Assembly (NCBI GenBank): GCA_031278025.1
Contig: JAITLF010000054.1
Coordinates: 1-18,279, forward strand
Reading direction: 5' to 3'
DNA from: Treponema sp.
GTDB taxonomy: Bacteria > Spirochaetota > Spirochaetia > Treponematales > Breznakiellaceae
Length of the DNA: 18,279 bases
Made by a program: the position numbers and the translations under genes. Below, in pieces: positions 1 to 7,350 of the stretch (the first letter of the stretch is position 1; each line of letters begins with the position of its first letter). The notes beneath the pieces are model-generated. The model was not told the DNA's origin and searched no databases. It saw only the letters and a list, made by a program, of their open reading frames with translations.

Positions 1-231
1 TCCTGATCAAGAATGGAGCGTTCCTGATCAAGAATGGAGCGTTCCTGATCAAGAATGGAGCGTTCCTGATCAAGAATGGAGCATTCTTGATCAGGAATGG
101 AGCATTCTTGATCAGGAATGGAGCATTCTTGATCAAGAATGGAGCATTCTTGATCAAGAATGGAGCATTCTTGATCAGCAATGGAGCGTTCTTGATCAGC
201 AATGGAGCGTTCTTGATCAGCAATGGAGCGT
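1..231. repeat. Tandem array A: eleven 21-bp palindromic units
   Basis: Eleven consecutive 21-bp units fill this stretch without spacers, and the first begins at the window edge, so the array may continue upstream. Every unit keeps the palindromic core TGATCA and the flank AATGGAGC. Flanking bases drift stepwise: units 1-4 read CCTGATCAAGAA, units 5-6 CTTGATCAGGAA, units 7-8 CTTGATCAAGAA, and units 9-11 CTTGATCAGCAA. In units 7-8 the dyad is perfect over 18 bp (CATTCTTGATCAAGAATG, at 124-141 and 145-162). Each unit contains one GATC site, spaced exactly 21 bp. Several frames are open through the array only because 21 is divisible by three. Function unknown. Confidence 0.95.
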
Positions 232-242
232 TCGGGGGCAGG

Positions 243-304
243 AACACGGCGGGTTTGGCCCCAAACACGGCGGGTTTGGCCCAAAACGGCGTGGTTTGGC
301 CCAA
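243..304. repeat. Short tandem array B: three units of about 21 bp
   Basis: Directly after array A come three copies of a different unit, at 243-263, 264-284 and 285-304, sharing GGCGGGTTTGGCCC (third copy GGCGTGGTTTGGCCC and one base shorter). The sequence is unrelated to array A but the period is the same. The rest of the gene-free stretch, 305-499, is GC-rich and shows no further repeat, RNA gene or convincing ORF. Confidence 0.8.
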
Positions 305-499
305 AAGCGGCCTCTCCGCCTTCCTGCCGCTTTCCCCGGCGGGCAGCATACGGCCTGCCGGATGCCAAACCGGTATGCCCCGGAGCCTGGTCCAATCCGA
401 ATTGGCTGCGCGCTAAACGCCCGCGGTGCGGGCCTCCGCCCCGGCGGGCCGGTCCCGGTCAAGAAGACGGGGCCCGGCAGCGCCGGACGCGCATGTCGT

Positions 500-910
500 T
501 TATTCCCCGGCGGAAACCGCCGGGAACCGCTGGGCGGGGTCCGCGGGCTTTTCTCCGGGCTGCCGGGGCGCCTGCATGTGCTTTATGCCCGCAGCCAGCA
601 GCCGCCGCAGTTCCTCACAGTCATCTATGGTATTGTGATATTCGTATTCAGTAATCAGCGCGGTGTCGTTGAGCAGTTCCAGCCAGTATTTCGTCTCCGC
701 GCACGATTTAAGGGCGGCGTACAGCATATCCAGGAATTCCTGCCTGCCCGCGGCGCAGCCGGCCCTCGCCAGGGTTGCGCCTATGCCGGTTCCAGTCCGC
801 AGGAGCTGTTCCGATAGTACGGTTTCTTGCTTATTAATCGAAAGGTGTTTATACAGCCGCACAATCTTGACGGAAAACATTTTGCTTTTTCGGCCCGCGG
901 TATTGTCCAT
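500..910 (-). CDS. Four-helix-bundle protein (23S rRNA IVS / S23-like family)
   Basis: This 136-residue protein matches the family once called S23 ribosomal protein, found in intervening sequences of 23S rRNA genes in Leptospira and related bacteria and also free-standing in many genomes. Family signs are KIVRLYKHLS near residue 15, the segment LSEQLLRTGTGIGA at about 32-45, then helical ALKSCAETKYWLELL and the acidic DDCEELRRLL near the end. The C-terminal tail (APRQPGEKPADP onward) lies outside the core. No good Shine-Dalgarno sequence precedes the ATG at 910, and an internal ATG at 880 is a weaker alternative. The molecular role of the family is unclear; helical bundles of this type form oligomers and may bind nucleic acid. 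There is no rRNA gene here, and no reverse transcriptase that would make it an Avd protein. Confidence 0.8.
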   Translation of the reverse strand: MDNTAGRKSKMFSVKIVRLYKHLSINKQETVLSEQLLRTGTGIGATLARAGCAAGRQEFLDMLYAALKSCAETKYWLELLNDTALITEYEYHNTIDDCEELRRLLAAGIKHMQAPRQPGEKPADPAQRFPAVSAGE

Positions 911-1011
911 GATTTAGCAAGTATCACGTATTTTGGCGGGAAATTCCAGCAAGACGCCGCGGGAACGGCTGTCCCCCGCGGCCCGCGGCATCCCCGCCCC
1001 GGGGATTGCGG

Positions 1012-1040
1012 TTGACGCCGTATTGTTAATGAAATATAAC
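1012..1040 (+). promoter_or_regulatory. Sigma70-type promoter of the ABC exporter operon
   Basis: TTGACG (1012-1017) and TATAAC (1035-1040) are separated by exactly 17 bp, each one base from consensus. The expected start is near 1047, giving a leader of about 75 nt before the ATG at 1122. The AT-rich stretch stands out from the GC-rich surroundings. Confidence 0.6.
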
Positions 1041-1067
1041 TATATGTAAAGCTAATCTAACATAGTT
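1038..1067. promoter_or_regulatory. Possible operator: imperfect dyad over the transcription start
   Basis: AACTAT (1038-1043) and ATAGTT (1062-1067) are inverted with 18 bp between them. The dyad begins in the -10 box and covers the predicted start site, where a repressor would block initiation. The arms are short and the regulator is unknown; a chance match in AT-rich DNA remains possible. Confidence 0.3.
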
Positions 1068-1121
1068 GGATTCTGAAGCAAGAAGCTGCTGCGCATTGCG
1101 CACAAAAGAGGAGGATTATAC

Positions 1122-2963
1122 ATGAAGAAGAAGGAATCGCGCAAAACCGGCATGGCCCGGCTTCTGGAACTTGCCCTGCGAAGGAAGGCGCTTGTTCTCG
1201 CGGCTTGTTTCCTTTCGGCGGCCAGCAACGCCCTGTCGTTTACGCCGTTTATCGCGGCCTATTTTATCATCAAAGAGATAGTTACCCGCTTTGCCGGCCC
1301 GCTTGACCGTGCGCTGCTGGTGAACCTGGGCGCCGTGGCGTTTGGCGGCGCTGCGGCAGCGGTGCTGGTCTACTTCGCCGCGCTCATGTGTTCCCATGCC
1401 GCCGCCTTCACGACGATTTACAGGCTTAAACTGGAATTTACCGATCATATCGCTTCCCTGCCCCTGGGGTTTCATACCCGCAATTCCACCGGCAAGCTGC
1501 GGAAGATCGTTGATGTCAACATTGAAAAGCTTGAAGCCTTCATTGCCCACCAGCTTCCCGACCTTGCGGGTTCCCTAGCTATGCCGGTCATTATCCTGAT
1601 TATCCTGATGGTGTTCGACTGGCGGCTGGGCCTGGCGAGCCTCGCGCCGATCCTGCTGGGGTATTTGCTGCAGGCGGCGGCCTACGGCGGCAACCTGGTG
1701 CGGGTCTATATGGAGAAATACCAGACATCCCTGGAAGAAATGAACAACGCCGCGGTGGAATATGTGCGGGGAATATCGGTGGTCAAAGCCTTTAACCAGA
1801 CGATTTTTTCCTTCCGGCATTTCCATGACGTGATCATGAATTACGGTAAGTTTGTCCGGGAATATACCTTTGCCTTTGAGACGCCCTGGGTATTGTATAT
1901 GACGATCATACACCATGTGTATTTGTTTGTGGTTCCGGTAATTATTTTTATCTCTGGGGACGTGCGGGATTATCCCTCCTTTGCCCTGGCTTCGGTATTT
2001 TATCTGCTCTTCTCCGTGTCCATACCGCAGCCGTTTATCAAACTGATGTATGTTTCCTCCCTGGGAAGGCAGGTTGCCGACGGGATAGAACGGATGGATA
2101 AAATACTGGACACGCCCCCCCTTAAGAAAGCGGTTTCTCCCCAAAGGGCGTCTTCCTATTCCGTCCGGTTTGAAAACGTACACTTCGCCTATACGGCGCT
2201 TTCCGCCGGGGAGACGGAACAGGAAATCCCCGCCCTTTTGGGGGCCGGCTTTACCGCGGAACAGGGCGCGGTTACCGCCCTGGTGGGGCCTTCGGGGAGC
2301 GGGAAGTCGACCATCGCCCATCTTATCCCCCGGTTCTACGATGTGCGGGACGGGGCGGTAACGATAGGCGGGGTGGACATTCGGGACATGTCCGGCGAAT
2401 ACCTTATGAGCATCGTGAGTTTTGTGTTTCAGGATGTGTTTTTGTTCAAGCAGAGCATCATGGATAATATCCTTGTGGGTAACAGAAGCGCTTCCCGTGA
2501 TGACGTCATCGCCGCCGCGAAAGCCGCCCAGTGCCATGAGTTTATCGAGAAACTGCCCGGCGGGTACGCCACGGTCATTGGCGCGAAGAACATTCACCTT
2601 TCGGGCGGGGAACGGCAGCGCATCGTCATTGCCCGTGCCATCCTCAAGGACGCCCCCATCATCGTGCTGGACGAGGCAACCGCCTTCGCGGACCCGGAAA
2701 ACGAGCAGAAGATTCAGAAGGCCTTTGAAAGGCTCATGAAAGATAAAACGGTGATTATCATCGCCCACCGTCTTTCCACCGTGCGGGGGGCGGACAAGAT
2801 TCTGGTGATTGACGGGGGCAGGGTTGTTGAGCAGGGCCGGCATGACAGCCTGGTACATGCGGGCGGGCGCTACAGCCGGATGTGGGAGCAATACACGGGA
2901 GCCATGCGATGGAAGCTGAGGACCGGTGCGGGTCCTTTCCCTAAGGAGGAAGCTCATGTTTAA
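1122..2963 (+). CDS. ABC exporter half-transporter (TMD-NBD), subunit 1
   Basis: This 613-residue protein is a fused membrane domain and ATPase domain of the type IV exporter fold. The first ~330 residues are a six-helix transmembrane domain. The ATPase part has Walker A GPSGSGKST at about 389-397, a Q-loop in FVFQDVF near 434, signature LSGGERQR near 493, Walker B IIVLDEAT near 513-520, and the switch histidine in IIAHRLST near 546. All catalytic residues are present. The D-loop AFADPENE is of the kind I associate with siderophore-related pairs such as YbtPQ and IrtAB, but the substrate cannot be read from the sequence. GAGGAGG precedes the ATG by 7 nt. It overlaps the next gene by 8 bp, which fits a heterodimeric exporter in the inner membrane. 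Confidence 0.93.
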   Translation: MKKKESRKTGMARLLELALRRKALVLAACFLSAASNALSFTPFIAAYFIIKEIVTRFAGPLDRALLVNLGAVAFGGAAAAVLVYFAALMCSHAAAFTTIYRLKLEFTDHIASLPLGFHTRNSTGKLRKIVDVNIEKLEAFIAHQLPDLAGSLAMPVIILIILMVFDWRLGLASLAPILLGYLLQAAAYGGNLVRVYMEKYQTSLEEMNNAAVEYVRGISVVKAFNQTIFSFRHFHDVIMNYGKFVREYTFAFETPWVLYMTIIHHVYLFVVPVIIFISGDVRDYPSFALASVFYLLFSVSIPQPFIKLMYVSSLGRQVADGIERMDKILDTPPLKKAVSPQRASSYSVRFENVHFAYTALSAGETEQEIPALLGAGFTAEQGAVTALVGPSGSGKSTIAHLIPRFYDVRDGAVTIGGVDIRDMSGEYLMSIVSFVFQDVFLFKQSIMDNILVGNRSASRDDVIAAAKAAQCHEFIEKLPGGYATVIGAKNIHLSGGERQRIVIARAILKDAPIIVLDEATAFADPENEQKIQKAFERLMKDKTVIIIAHRLSTVRGADKILVIDGGRVVEQGRHDSLVHAGGRYSRMWEQYTGAMRWKLRTGAGPFPKEEAHV

Positions 2964-4701
2964 CATACAAAAACTGTTCGGTTTAACGGAAGAAGGGTAC
3001 CGGGATTTTAAGCGCGGGGTTTTCGCCACGATCCTTTTGAATTTGACCGTGTTCATCGCCTTTGCCGTGATCATTCAGATCATTATGGCGGTTCTTAATC
3101 CCCTTATGTCCGGAAAAGCCCTTGATGCCGCCGCGGTATGGAAACTTTTCGGCGCGGGGCTTGGGGGCGCGCTGCTGCATGTACTCGCCGGCCGTAACCA
3201 GTACCGCAAGACCTATACGACCGCCTACGGCGAAGCGGAAAAGATACGCATGGCGGTAGCGGAACATATCCGCAAGCTGCCGTTAAGTTTCTTTAACCGC
3301 AAGGATCTTTCGGAACTTACCACCAACATGATGGACGATTGTACGCATGTTGAACACGTCATGAGCCACCTTGTGCCGGCTATGTTTGCCGATACGATAA
3401 CATCGGTGGTGATAACGGTTGTACTGTGTTTCTTTGACTGGCGCATGGCCCTGGCGCTTTTTGCCGCGCTGCCGGTTTCTTTCGGCATCATCTTTATCAC
3501 AAAAAGGATCCAGGAACGCCATGGCCGCCGTACCGTGGATGCCAAACTTGAAGTGTCAAACCAGGTACAGGAATACCTTGAGGGCATCAAGGTTGTTAAA
3601 GCCTTCGGCCTTACCGGAGAACGGTGGGACCGGCTTAACGACGCCATGAAGACCTTGCTGCGCAGGGCTATTGTTTTTGAAGGAATTTCCGGAACGTTTG
3701 TATCCCTGGCGGGCATCATCCTGCAAAGCGGCATGGGCCTGGTCATTTTCGCCGGCGTTACCCTGCTGGGGAATGGCGCGCTTGATCCGGTAAAATTCCT
3801 CATCTTTGTTCTTATCAGCGCGAAAATCTACGGACCCTTTCTGGTGCTCCTAACCCTCCTCCCGGAATTTTTCTTTTATCTCCTTTCAACAGAAAGGATG
3901 CGGAAGCTCCGGGACGAAAGCCTGTTATCCGGCGACGAAACAATTTCCCTGCAGGACCACAACATAGAGCTTAAAAACATCAGCTTTGCTTACAACGAAG
4001 AAGACGTGATAAAAAACGTGAGCCTGAGTATTCCCCGTAACGGCGTTACCGCCCTGGTGGGGCCTTCGGGCAGCGGGAAGAGCACTATTTCCCGCCTTAT
4101 CGCCCGGTTCTGGGACGTAAAAAGCGGCGAGATAACCATAGGCGGCAGGAACATTCGGGACATAGAACCGGAGCGGCTTTTGAGTTATATGAGCTTTGTG
4201 TTCCAGGATGTGGTGCTGTTCAACGATACGGTGATGAACAACATTCGTATCGGGAAGAAAGACGCCCGCGACGAGGAAGTATACGCCGCCGCGAAGATGG
4301 CCCGGTGCGACGAATTTATCCGCGCCATGCCTGAGGGCTACAACACCCGGATCGGCGAAAACGGCTCCACCCTTTCCGGGGGCGAACGCCAGCGCATCTC
4401 CATAGCCCGCGCCCTGCTCAAGGACGCTCCCATTGTGCTGCTGGACGAAGCCACCGCATCCCTTGACCCGGAAAACGAAATCCGCATCCAGGAGGCCATC
4501 TCCGCCCTGGTCAAAGGCCGGACCGTAATCGTGATCGCCCACCGCCTTAGCGTTATCATGGATGCGGACAAGATCGCGGTACTTGATAAGGGCGGACTGG
4601 TGGAGGAAGGCACGGGCGAAGAACTGCTCGCCCGCGGCGGCCTATTTGCGCGGCTCTACAAGATTCAGCAGGAGAGCCTCGGCTGGTCGGTGGGGAGGTG
4701 A
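2956..4701 (+). CDS. ABC exporter half-transporter (TMD-NBD), subunit 2
   Basis: This 581-residue partner has the same layout: an N-terminal transmembrane domain to about residue 310, then an ATPase with Walker A GPSGSGKST near 369, Q-loop FVFQDVV, signature LSGGERQR near 473, Walker B IVLLDEATA near 492-499 and VIAHRLS near 526. The start is placed at 2956 because AAGGAGGA lies 6-7 nt upstream; the in-frame ATG at 2926 lies inside the first gene and lacks a ribosome site. The start overlaps the end of subunit 1, so the two are probably translationally coupled and form a heterodimer. Its D-loop (ASLDPENE) is the standard form, unlike that of subunit 1. Both nucleotide sites look catalytically competent. 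Substrate unknown; drug, lipid, peptide or siderophore export are all possible. Confidence 0.93.
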   Translation: MFNIQKLFGLTEEGYRDFKRGVFATILLNLTVFIAFAVIIQIIMAVLNPLMSGKALDAAAVWKLFGAGLGGALLHVLAGRNQYRKTYTTAYGEAEKIRMAVAEHIRKLPLSFFNRKDLSELTTNMMDDCTHVEHVMSHLVPAMFADTITSVVITVVLCFFDWRMALALFAALPVSFGIIFITKRIQERHGRRTVDAKLEVSNQVQEYLEGIKVVKAFGLTGERWDRLNDAMKTLLRRAIVFEGISGTFVSLAGIILQSGMGLVIFAGVTLLGNGALDPVKFLIFVLISAKIYGPFLVLLTLLPEFFFYLLSTERMRKLRDESLLSGDETISLQDHNIELKNISFAYNEEDVIKNVSLSIPRNGVTALVGPSGSGKSTISRLIARFWDVKSGEITIGGRNIRDIEPERLLSYMSFVFQDVVLFNDTVMNNIRIGKKDARDEEVYAAAKMARCDEFIRAMPEGYNTRIGENGSTLSGGERQRISIARALLKDAPIVLLDEATASLDPENEIRIQEAISALVKGRTVIVIAHRLSVIMDADKIAVLDKGGLVEEGTGEELLARGGLFARLYKIQQESLGWSVGR

Positions 4702-4713
4702 GGGTTTAGCCGG

Positions 4714-4734
4714 GAGGCTGTTCCAAAACTTCAG
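4714..4734. repeat. Half-copy of a dispersed hairpin repeat
   Basis: A 21-nt stretch containing GGCTGTTCCAAAACTTCAG is identical to the left arm plus loop of the hairpin at 12236-12256. Here the right arm is missing and the sequence runs into unrelated DNA, so this looks like a truncated member of a repeat family. Confidence 0.7.
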
Positions 4735-4764
4735 GTGAATTAATTCTGTCCAAAGCAGAACGAT

Positions 4765-4803
4765 CGGAGTTCCGAACTCCGGCGCGGGGCTTTGGAAAGC
4801 CCC
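4765..4803. repeat. Two adjacent perfect palindromes in the 181-bp spacer
   Basis: CGGAGTTCCGAACTCCG (4765-4781, 8-bp arms around one base) is followed four bases later by GGGGCTTTGGAAAGCCCC (4786-4803, 8-bp arms around GG). They lie between the exporter operon and trmJ. Neither is followed by a clear T-run on the plus strand, so a role as a simple intrinsic terminator is unproven; a processing site, protein site or cruciform are alternatives. Confidence 0.6.
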
Positions 4804-4882
4804 GGCTGATTAAAAATCGTCCCGGTACGGGAGCAATGCGGACGCCCTGGCGGTTTCTCCGCCTTTTCCGCTAAGATAACCC

Positions 4883-5653
4883 ATGAACCTTGAAGACGCG
4901 GTTATCATCCTTTCCCGGCCTTCCGAACCGGGCAACATAGGGGCTGTTTGCCGGGGCATGAAAAACATGGGCCTTTCCCGACTGCGCATCGCCGCCCCGC
5001 AAATTTCCATCCCTTCCGCTGCGGACGCCATCCGCGCCCGTGCGGTTCACGCCGCCGATGTCTGGGAAAGGGCAGAGCATTTCGCCTGCCTAGAAGAAGC
5101 CGTCGCCGGGTGCGCCCTGGTCATCGGCGTTACCCGGCGCATGGGCGCCCGCCGGAAAGCCTGGTCCCTGACGCCCGCCGAAGCCGCCGCCCGGCTGAGG
5201 GATCATCCCGGCCCTGCGGCCCTGGTCTTCGGCAACGAGCGTACGGGCCTTGAGGACCGGGAAATCCAACTCTGCAACCTGACGTCCCACATCCCCGCAT
5301 CCGACGCGTTTCCCTCCCTCAACCTGTCCCACGCGGTCCAAATCTATGCCTATGAGCTTTTCCGCCTTCTGGTGCCGGAGCGGGCGGAATCAAGCGGCAC
5401 GGCGGACAAAACCCCCGGCCGCTGGGTTCCCCTGGACCAGGCGCGCCTAGAGGCCCTTTCCCGTTCCGTGAGCGATTCCCTGGCCTTCCTGGGGTTCTAC
5501 AAGCAGCCCGGCAGGGAGGAGCAGGAGCGCTTCTTTCGGGACATTTTTTCCCGCGCCGGACTTACCCAACGGGAGGGGCAGTACCTTGCGGACATCTTTG
5601 CCAAGGCCGCGCGGCTCGCGAAGAAAAAAATCGAGGAAGAGGACGGTAAGTAA
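4883..5653 (+). CDS. trmJ: tRNA 2'-O-methyltransferase, TrmJ type (SPOUT family)
   Basis: This 256-residue protein belongs to the SpoU/TrmH class of SPOUT RNA methyltransferases and is closest in form to TrmJ, which methylates the ribose at position 32 of tRNAs using S-adenosylmethionine. The three class motifs are present: NIGAVCRGMKNMG at 18-30 with the conserved N and R, LVFGNERTGLED near 113-124, and FPSLNLSHAVQIYAYELFR near 142-160, which builds the knotted cofactor site. The final ~90 residues form a helical extension as in TrmJ. The ATG at 4883 lacks a strong ribosome site. It is followed by the lipoprotein gene on the same strand after 66 nt. The fold is certain; the exact tRNA position is inferred from family resemblance. 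Confidence 0.85.
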   Translation: MNLEDAVIILSRPSEPGNIGAVCRGMKNMGLSRLRIAAPQISIPSAADAIRARAVHAADVWERAEHFACLEEAVAGCALVIGVTRRMGARRKAWSLTPAEAAARLRDHPGPAALVFGNERTGLEDREIQLCNLTSHIPASDAFPSLNLSHAVQIYAYELFRLLVPERAESSGTADKTPGRWVPLDQARLEALSRSVSDSLAFLGFYKQPGREEQERFFRDIFSRAGLTQREGQYLADIFAKAARLAKKKIEEEDGK

Positions 5654-5719
5654 AACATGCGTATGGGTCTTGCCGCCGCCTTCTCAACAGGCTCTTCTAT
5701 AGGCGCTAAGGAAGGGACC

Positions 5720-7093
5720 TTGAAAAGGCTACGGTTCTGGTTTTTTTTAGTGGGGGCTCTTAGTTTGACCGGATGCGTGTTGATACAGAATGATGTTCCG
5801 CTCGTTCCGGATGAACGGGCAGGGCCCAATCTGGTCATTTATTTCGCGGAAGACGGCAATACCCGACGGGCGGCAAAGGCGGTCGCTCAGGCAGCCGGAG
5901 GCGGCTTGTTTGATATATGCGGTAAAAAGCCCCTGCCCGCGCTGATCGATTACGACACTTTTTTTGTGGGGGGATCCGCCATAAACGGCCGTATCGCCCC
6001 GCAGCTTGAGGAGTTCCTTGCCCGCACAGACTTTATAGACGGCAAGGTCATTCCTTTTTGGACCAGCCGTGAGGGAACGGAAGATTTGAACCTAGAATTT
6101 GAAGAACTCGTCCAGGGTGGGCGGCTTCTTCAGGGCGGGGGTTTCCTGCTTACCCGGCGGGTAACGGCAAAAAGTATCGAGGATGAGGCCGGAACCTGGG
6201 TAAAGGCGGTGCTTGAGGAACTGGCTCTCCGCCAGGCTGCGGGCGGGGACCATGCGGAAGACATGGCAAAACTTTTTGCGGCGGCCTACCGCGGACGGAT
6301 CGGCCCCGTAATCTTTCAGGACGGGGACTGGACCCTGGAAATAGACGGGGTCCGCTGGTACTATGCCCAGGGCAGGTTCCTTCCCCAGGAAGACGTGGAA
6401 AAGTCCGAAGATTTCCGCCCTCAGTTTTTATATCGGTATTCCCCGGAACCTCCCGGCAGCCTGGATGAGGTAAGCCCCTGGCGGCAGACGGCGAATCAGA
6501 TCTTTTCCCGGCGGCAGACGTCCCCTGGCCCGGCGCCGTATGACCGGTACTCAAACCCCGGCGCAATCCGCTCCCCGTTTTTTGAAACCATCTGGCAGGC
6601 CCGGAGTAAAGAGGAGGCGTTCTCTCACCAGCAGTGGATCAAATTTCTTGGGCGGTCGGTGCAGATACACCAGGACATCGTGGAACCCTTGAGCCGGGCG
6701 GAAGCGCGTATTCGGGAGTTGGCGAAAGACAGCCTGGAAATCCAGGTGTGGATCAAAAGCCTCCAGAGCATTACCGGATGGAACTGGCGGAATATTGCGG
6801 GCAGTGAAAGCCGTAGCTTTCACTCCTACGGGGCGGCGGTGGATTTGCTGATGCGGGCCCAGGCGGGTATGGAAACTTACTGGCAATGGACCGCCGCCAA
6901 GGGGATTGACTGGCGTTCCGTTCCCTTCGCAAGGCGGCAAAACCCGCCTATCGCAGTGATTCGGACCTTAGAAGAACAGGGCTTTATTTGGGGCGGCAGG
7001 TGGTCCCGGTATGACACCATGCACTTTGAATATCATCCGGAACTTCTGATCCTGGGAACCGGCAGGGACAATACATCGTTGCGGACATTCTAA
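5720..7093 (+). CDS. Lipoprotein joining a flavodoxin-like domain to an M15 D,D-/L,D-carboxypeptidase domain
   Basis: The start is set at TTG 5720 because AAGGAAGGG lies just upstream and the product then begins MKRLRFWFFLVGALSLTGC, a lipoprotein signal with lipobox LTGC and acylated Cys19. The in-frame ATG at 5657 would add 21 residues before the signal. Residues ~36-175 resemble a flavodoxin fold: LVIYFAEDGNTRRA is like the FMN phosphate-binding loop, then YDTFFVGGSAINGRIAP and a conserved-looking DFIDGKVIPFW strand. The C-terminal part is a peptidase M15 domain: SFHSYGAAVD supplies His368 and Asp375, and DTMHFEY supplies Asp432 and His435, matching the zinc and catalytic pattern of VanY-like enzymes. 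It should act on peptidoglycan stem peptides from the periplasmic face of a membrane. Whether the flavodoxin part binds FMN is unknown, as the loop departs from the usual S-x-TGNT. Confidence 0.82.
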   Translation: MKRLRFWFFLVGALSLTGCVLIQNDVPLVPDERAGPNLVIYFAEDGNTRRAAKAVAQAAGGGLFDICGKKPLPALIDYDTFFVGGSAINGRIAPQLEEFLARTDFIDGKVIPFWTSREGTEDLNLEFEELVQGGRLLQGGGFLLTRRVTAKSIEDEAGTWVKAVLEELALRQAAGGDHAEDMAKLFAAAYRGRIGPVIFQDGDWTLEIDGVRWYYAQGRFLPQEDVEKSEDFRPQFLYRYSPEPPGSLDEVSPWRQTANQIFSRRQTSPGPAPYDRYSNPGAIRSPFFETIWQARSKEEAFSHQQWIKFLGRSVQIHQDIVEPLSRAEARIRELAKDSLEIQVWIKSLQSITGWNWRNIAGSESRSFHSYGAAVDLLMRAQAGMETYWQWTAAKGIDWRSVPFARRQNPPIAVIRTLEEQGFIWGGRWSRYDTMHFEYHPELLILGTGRDNTSLRTF

Positions 7094-7184
7094 TAAAGAC
7101 CTGCTCGGGGAGGAAGGTGAAGAACTCGCAGCTGGGGCAGCGGCGGTAATACCGGGGGTCGATACCCTTCTCTGCCGTCGATCC

Positions 7185-7307
7185 CTCATTCGGGTAGAAT
7201 GTCCTTGCCAAAAATCCGTGTAATCTTTCGAAGGGAGATTTTTCTGCGGATAAATTCTTCAAATACTTCCAAGTATGCGGCCTTGTTCTCAGAATAAACG
7301 CCGATGC
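7185..7307 (-). pseudogene. Possible remnant of a gene's 3' end (no recognised family)
   Basis: Between the convergent lipoprotein and nucleotidyltransferase genes, the minus strand encodes about 41 residues without an obvious start, including VYSENKAAYLEVFEEFIRRK followed by ISLRKITRIFGKDILPE and TGA. A TAA stop lies directly upstream in the same frame. The composition is protein-like, but I do not recognise it; it may be chance. A second minus frame nearby reads RYYRRCPSCEFFTFLPEQVF with a CPSC pair, also unassigned. Confidence 0.2.
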
Positions 7308-7350
7308 CCTGTTACGTACGGCTCGCAGGTGAAAAAAACACCGCGCTTTT

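Noticed and set aside
1..231. CRISPR array
   Set aside because: Units are directly joined with no unique spacers, the unit is only 21 bp, and no cas gene is present. The same applies to 13836-14068.
87..416. 109-residue ORF with NGAFLI repeats
   Set aside because: Several frames on both strands are open because the period is divisible by three; no ribosome site and no sensible sequence after the array.
500..910. Avd protein of a diversity-generating retroelement
   Set aside because: Avd is also a four-helix bundle, but there is no reverse transcriptase and no template/variable repeat pair in the window.
2926..2955. Upstream ATG start for exporter subunit 2
   Set aside because: It lacks a ribosome site, whereas AAGGAGGA precedes ATG 2956 at good spacing.
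1575..3074. 499-residue minus-strand ORF
   Set aside because: It is the shadow of the first exporter gene, whose ABC motifs are complete on the plus strand.
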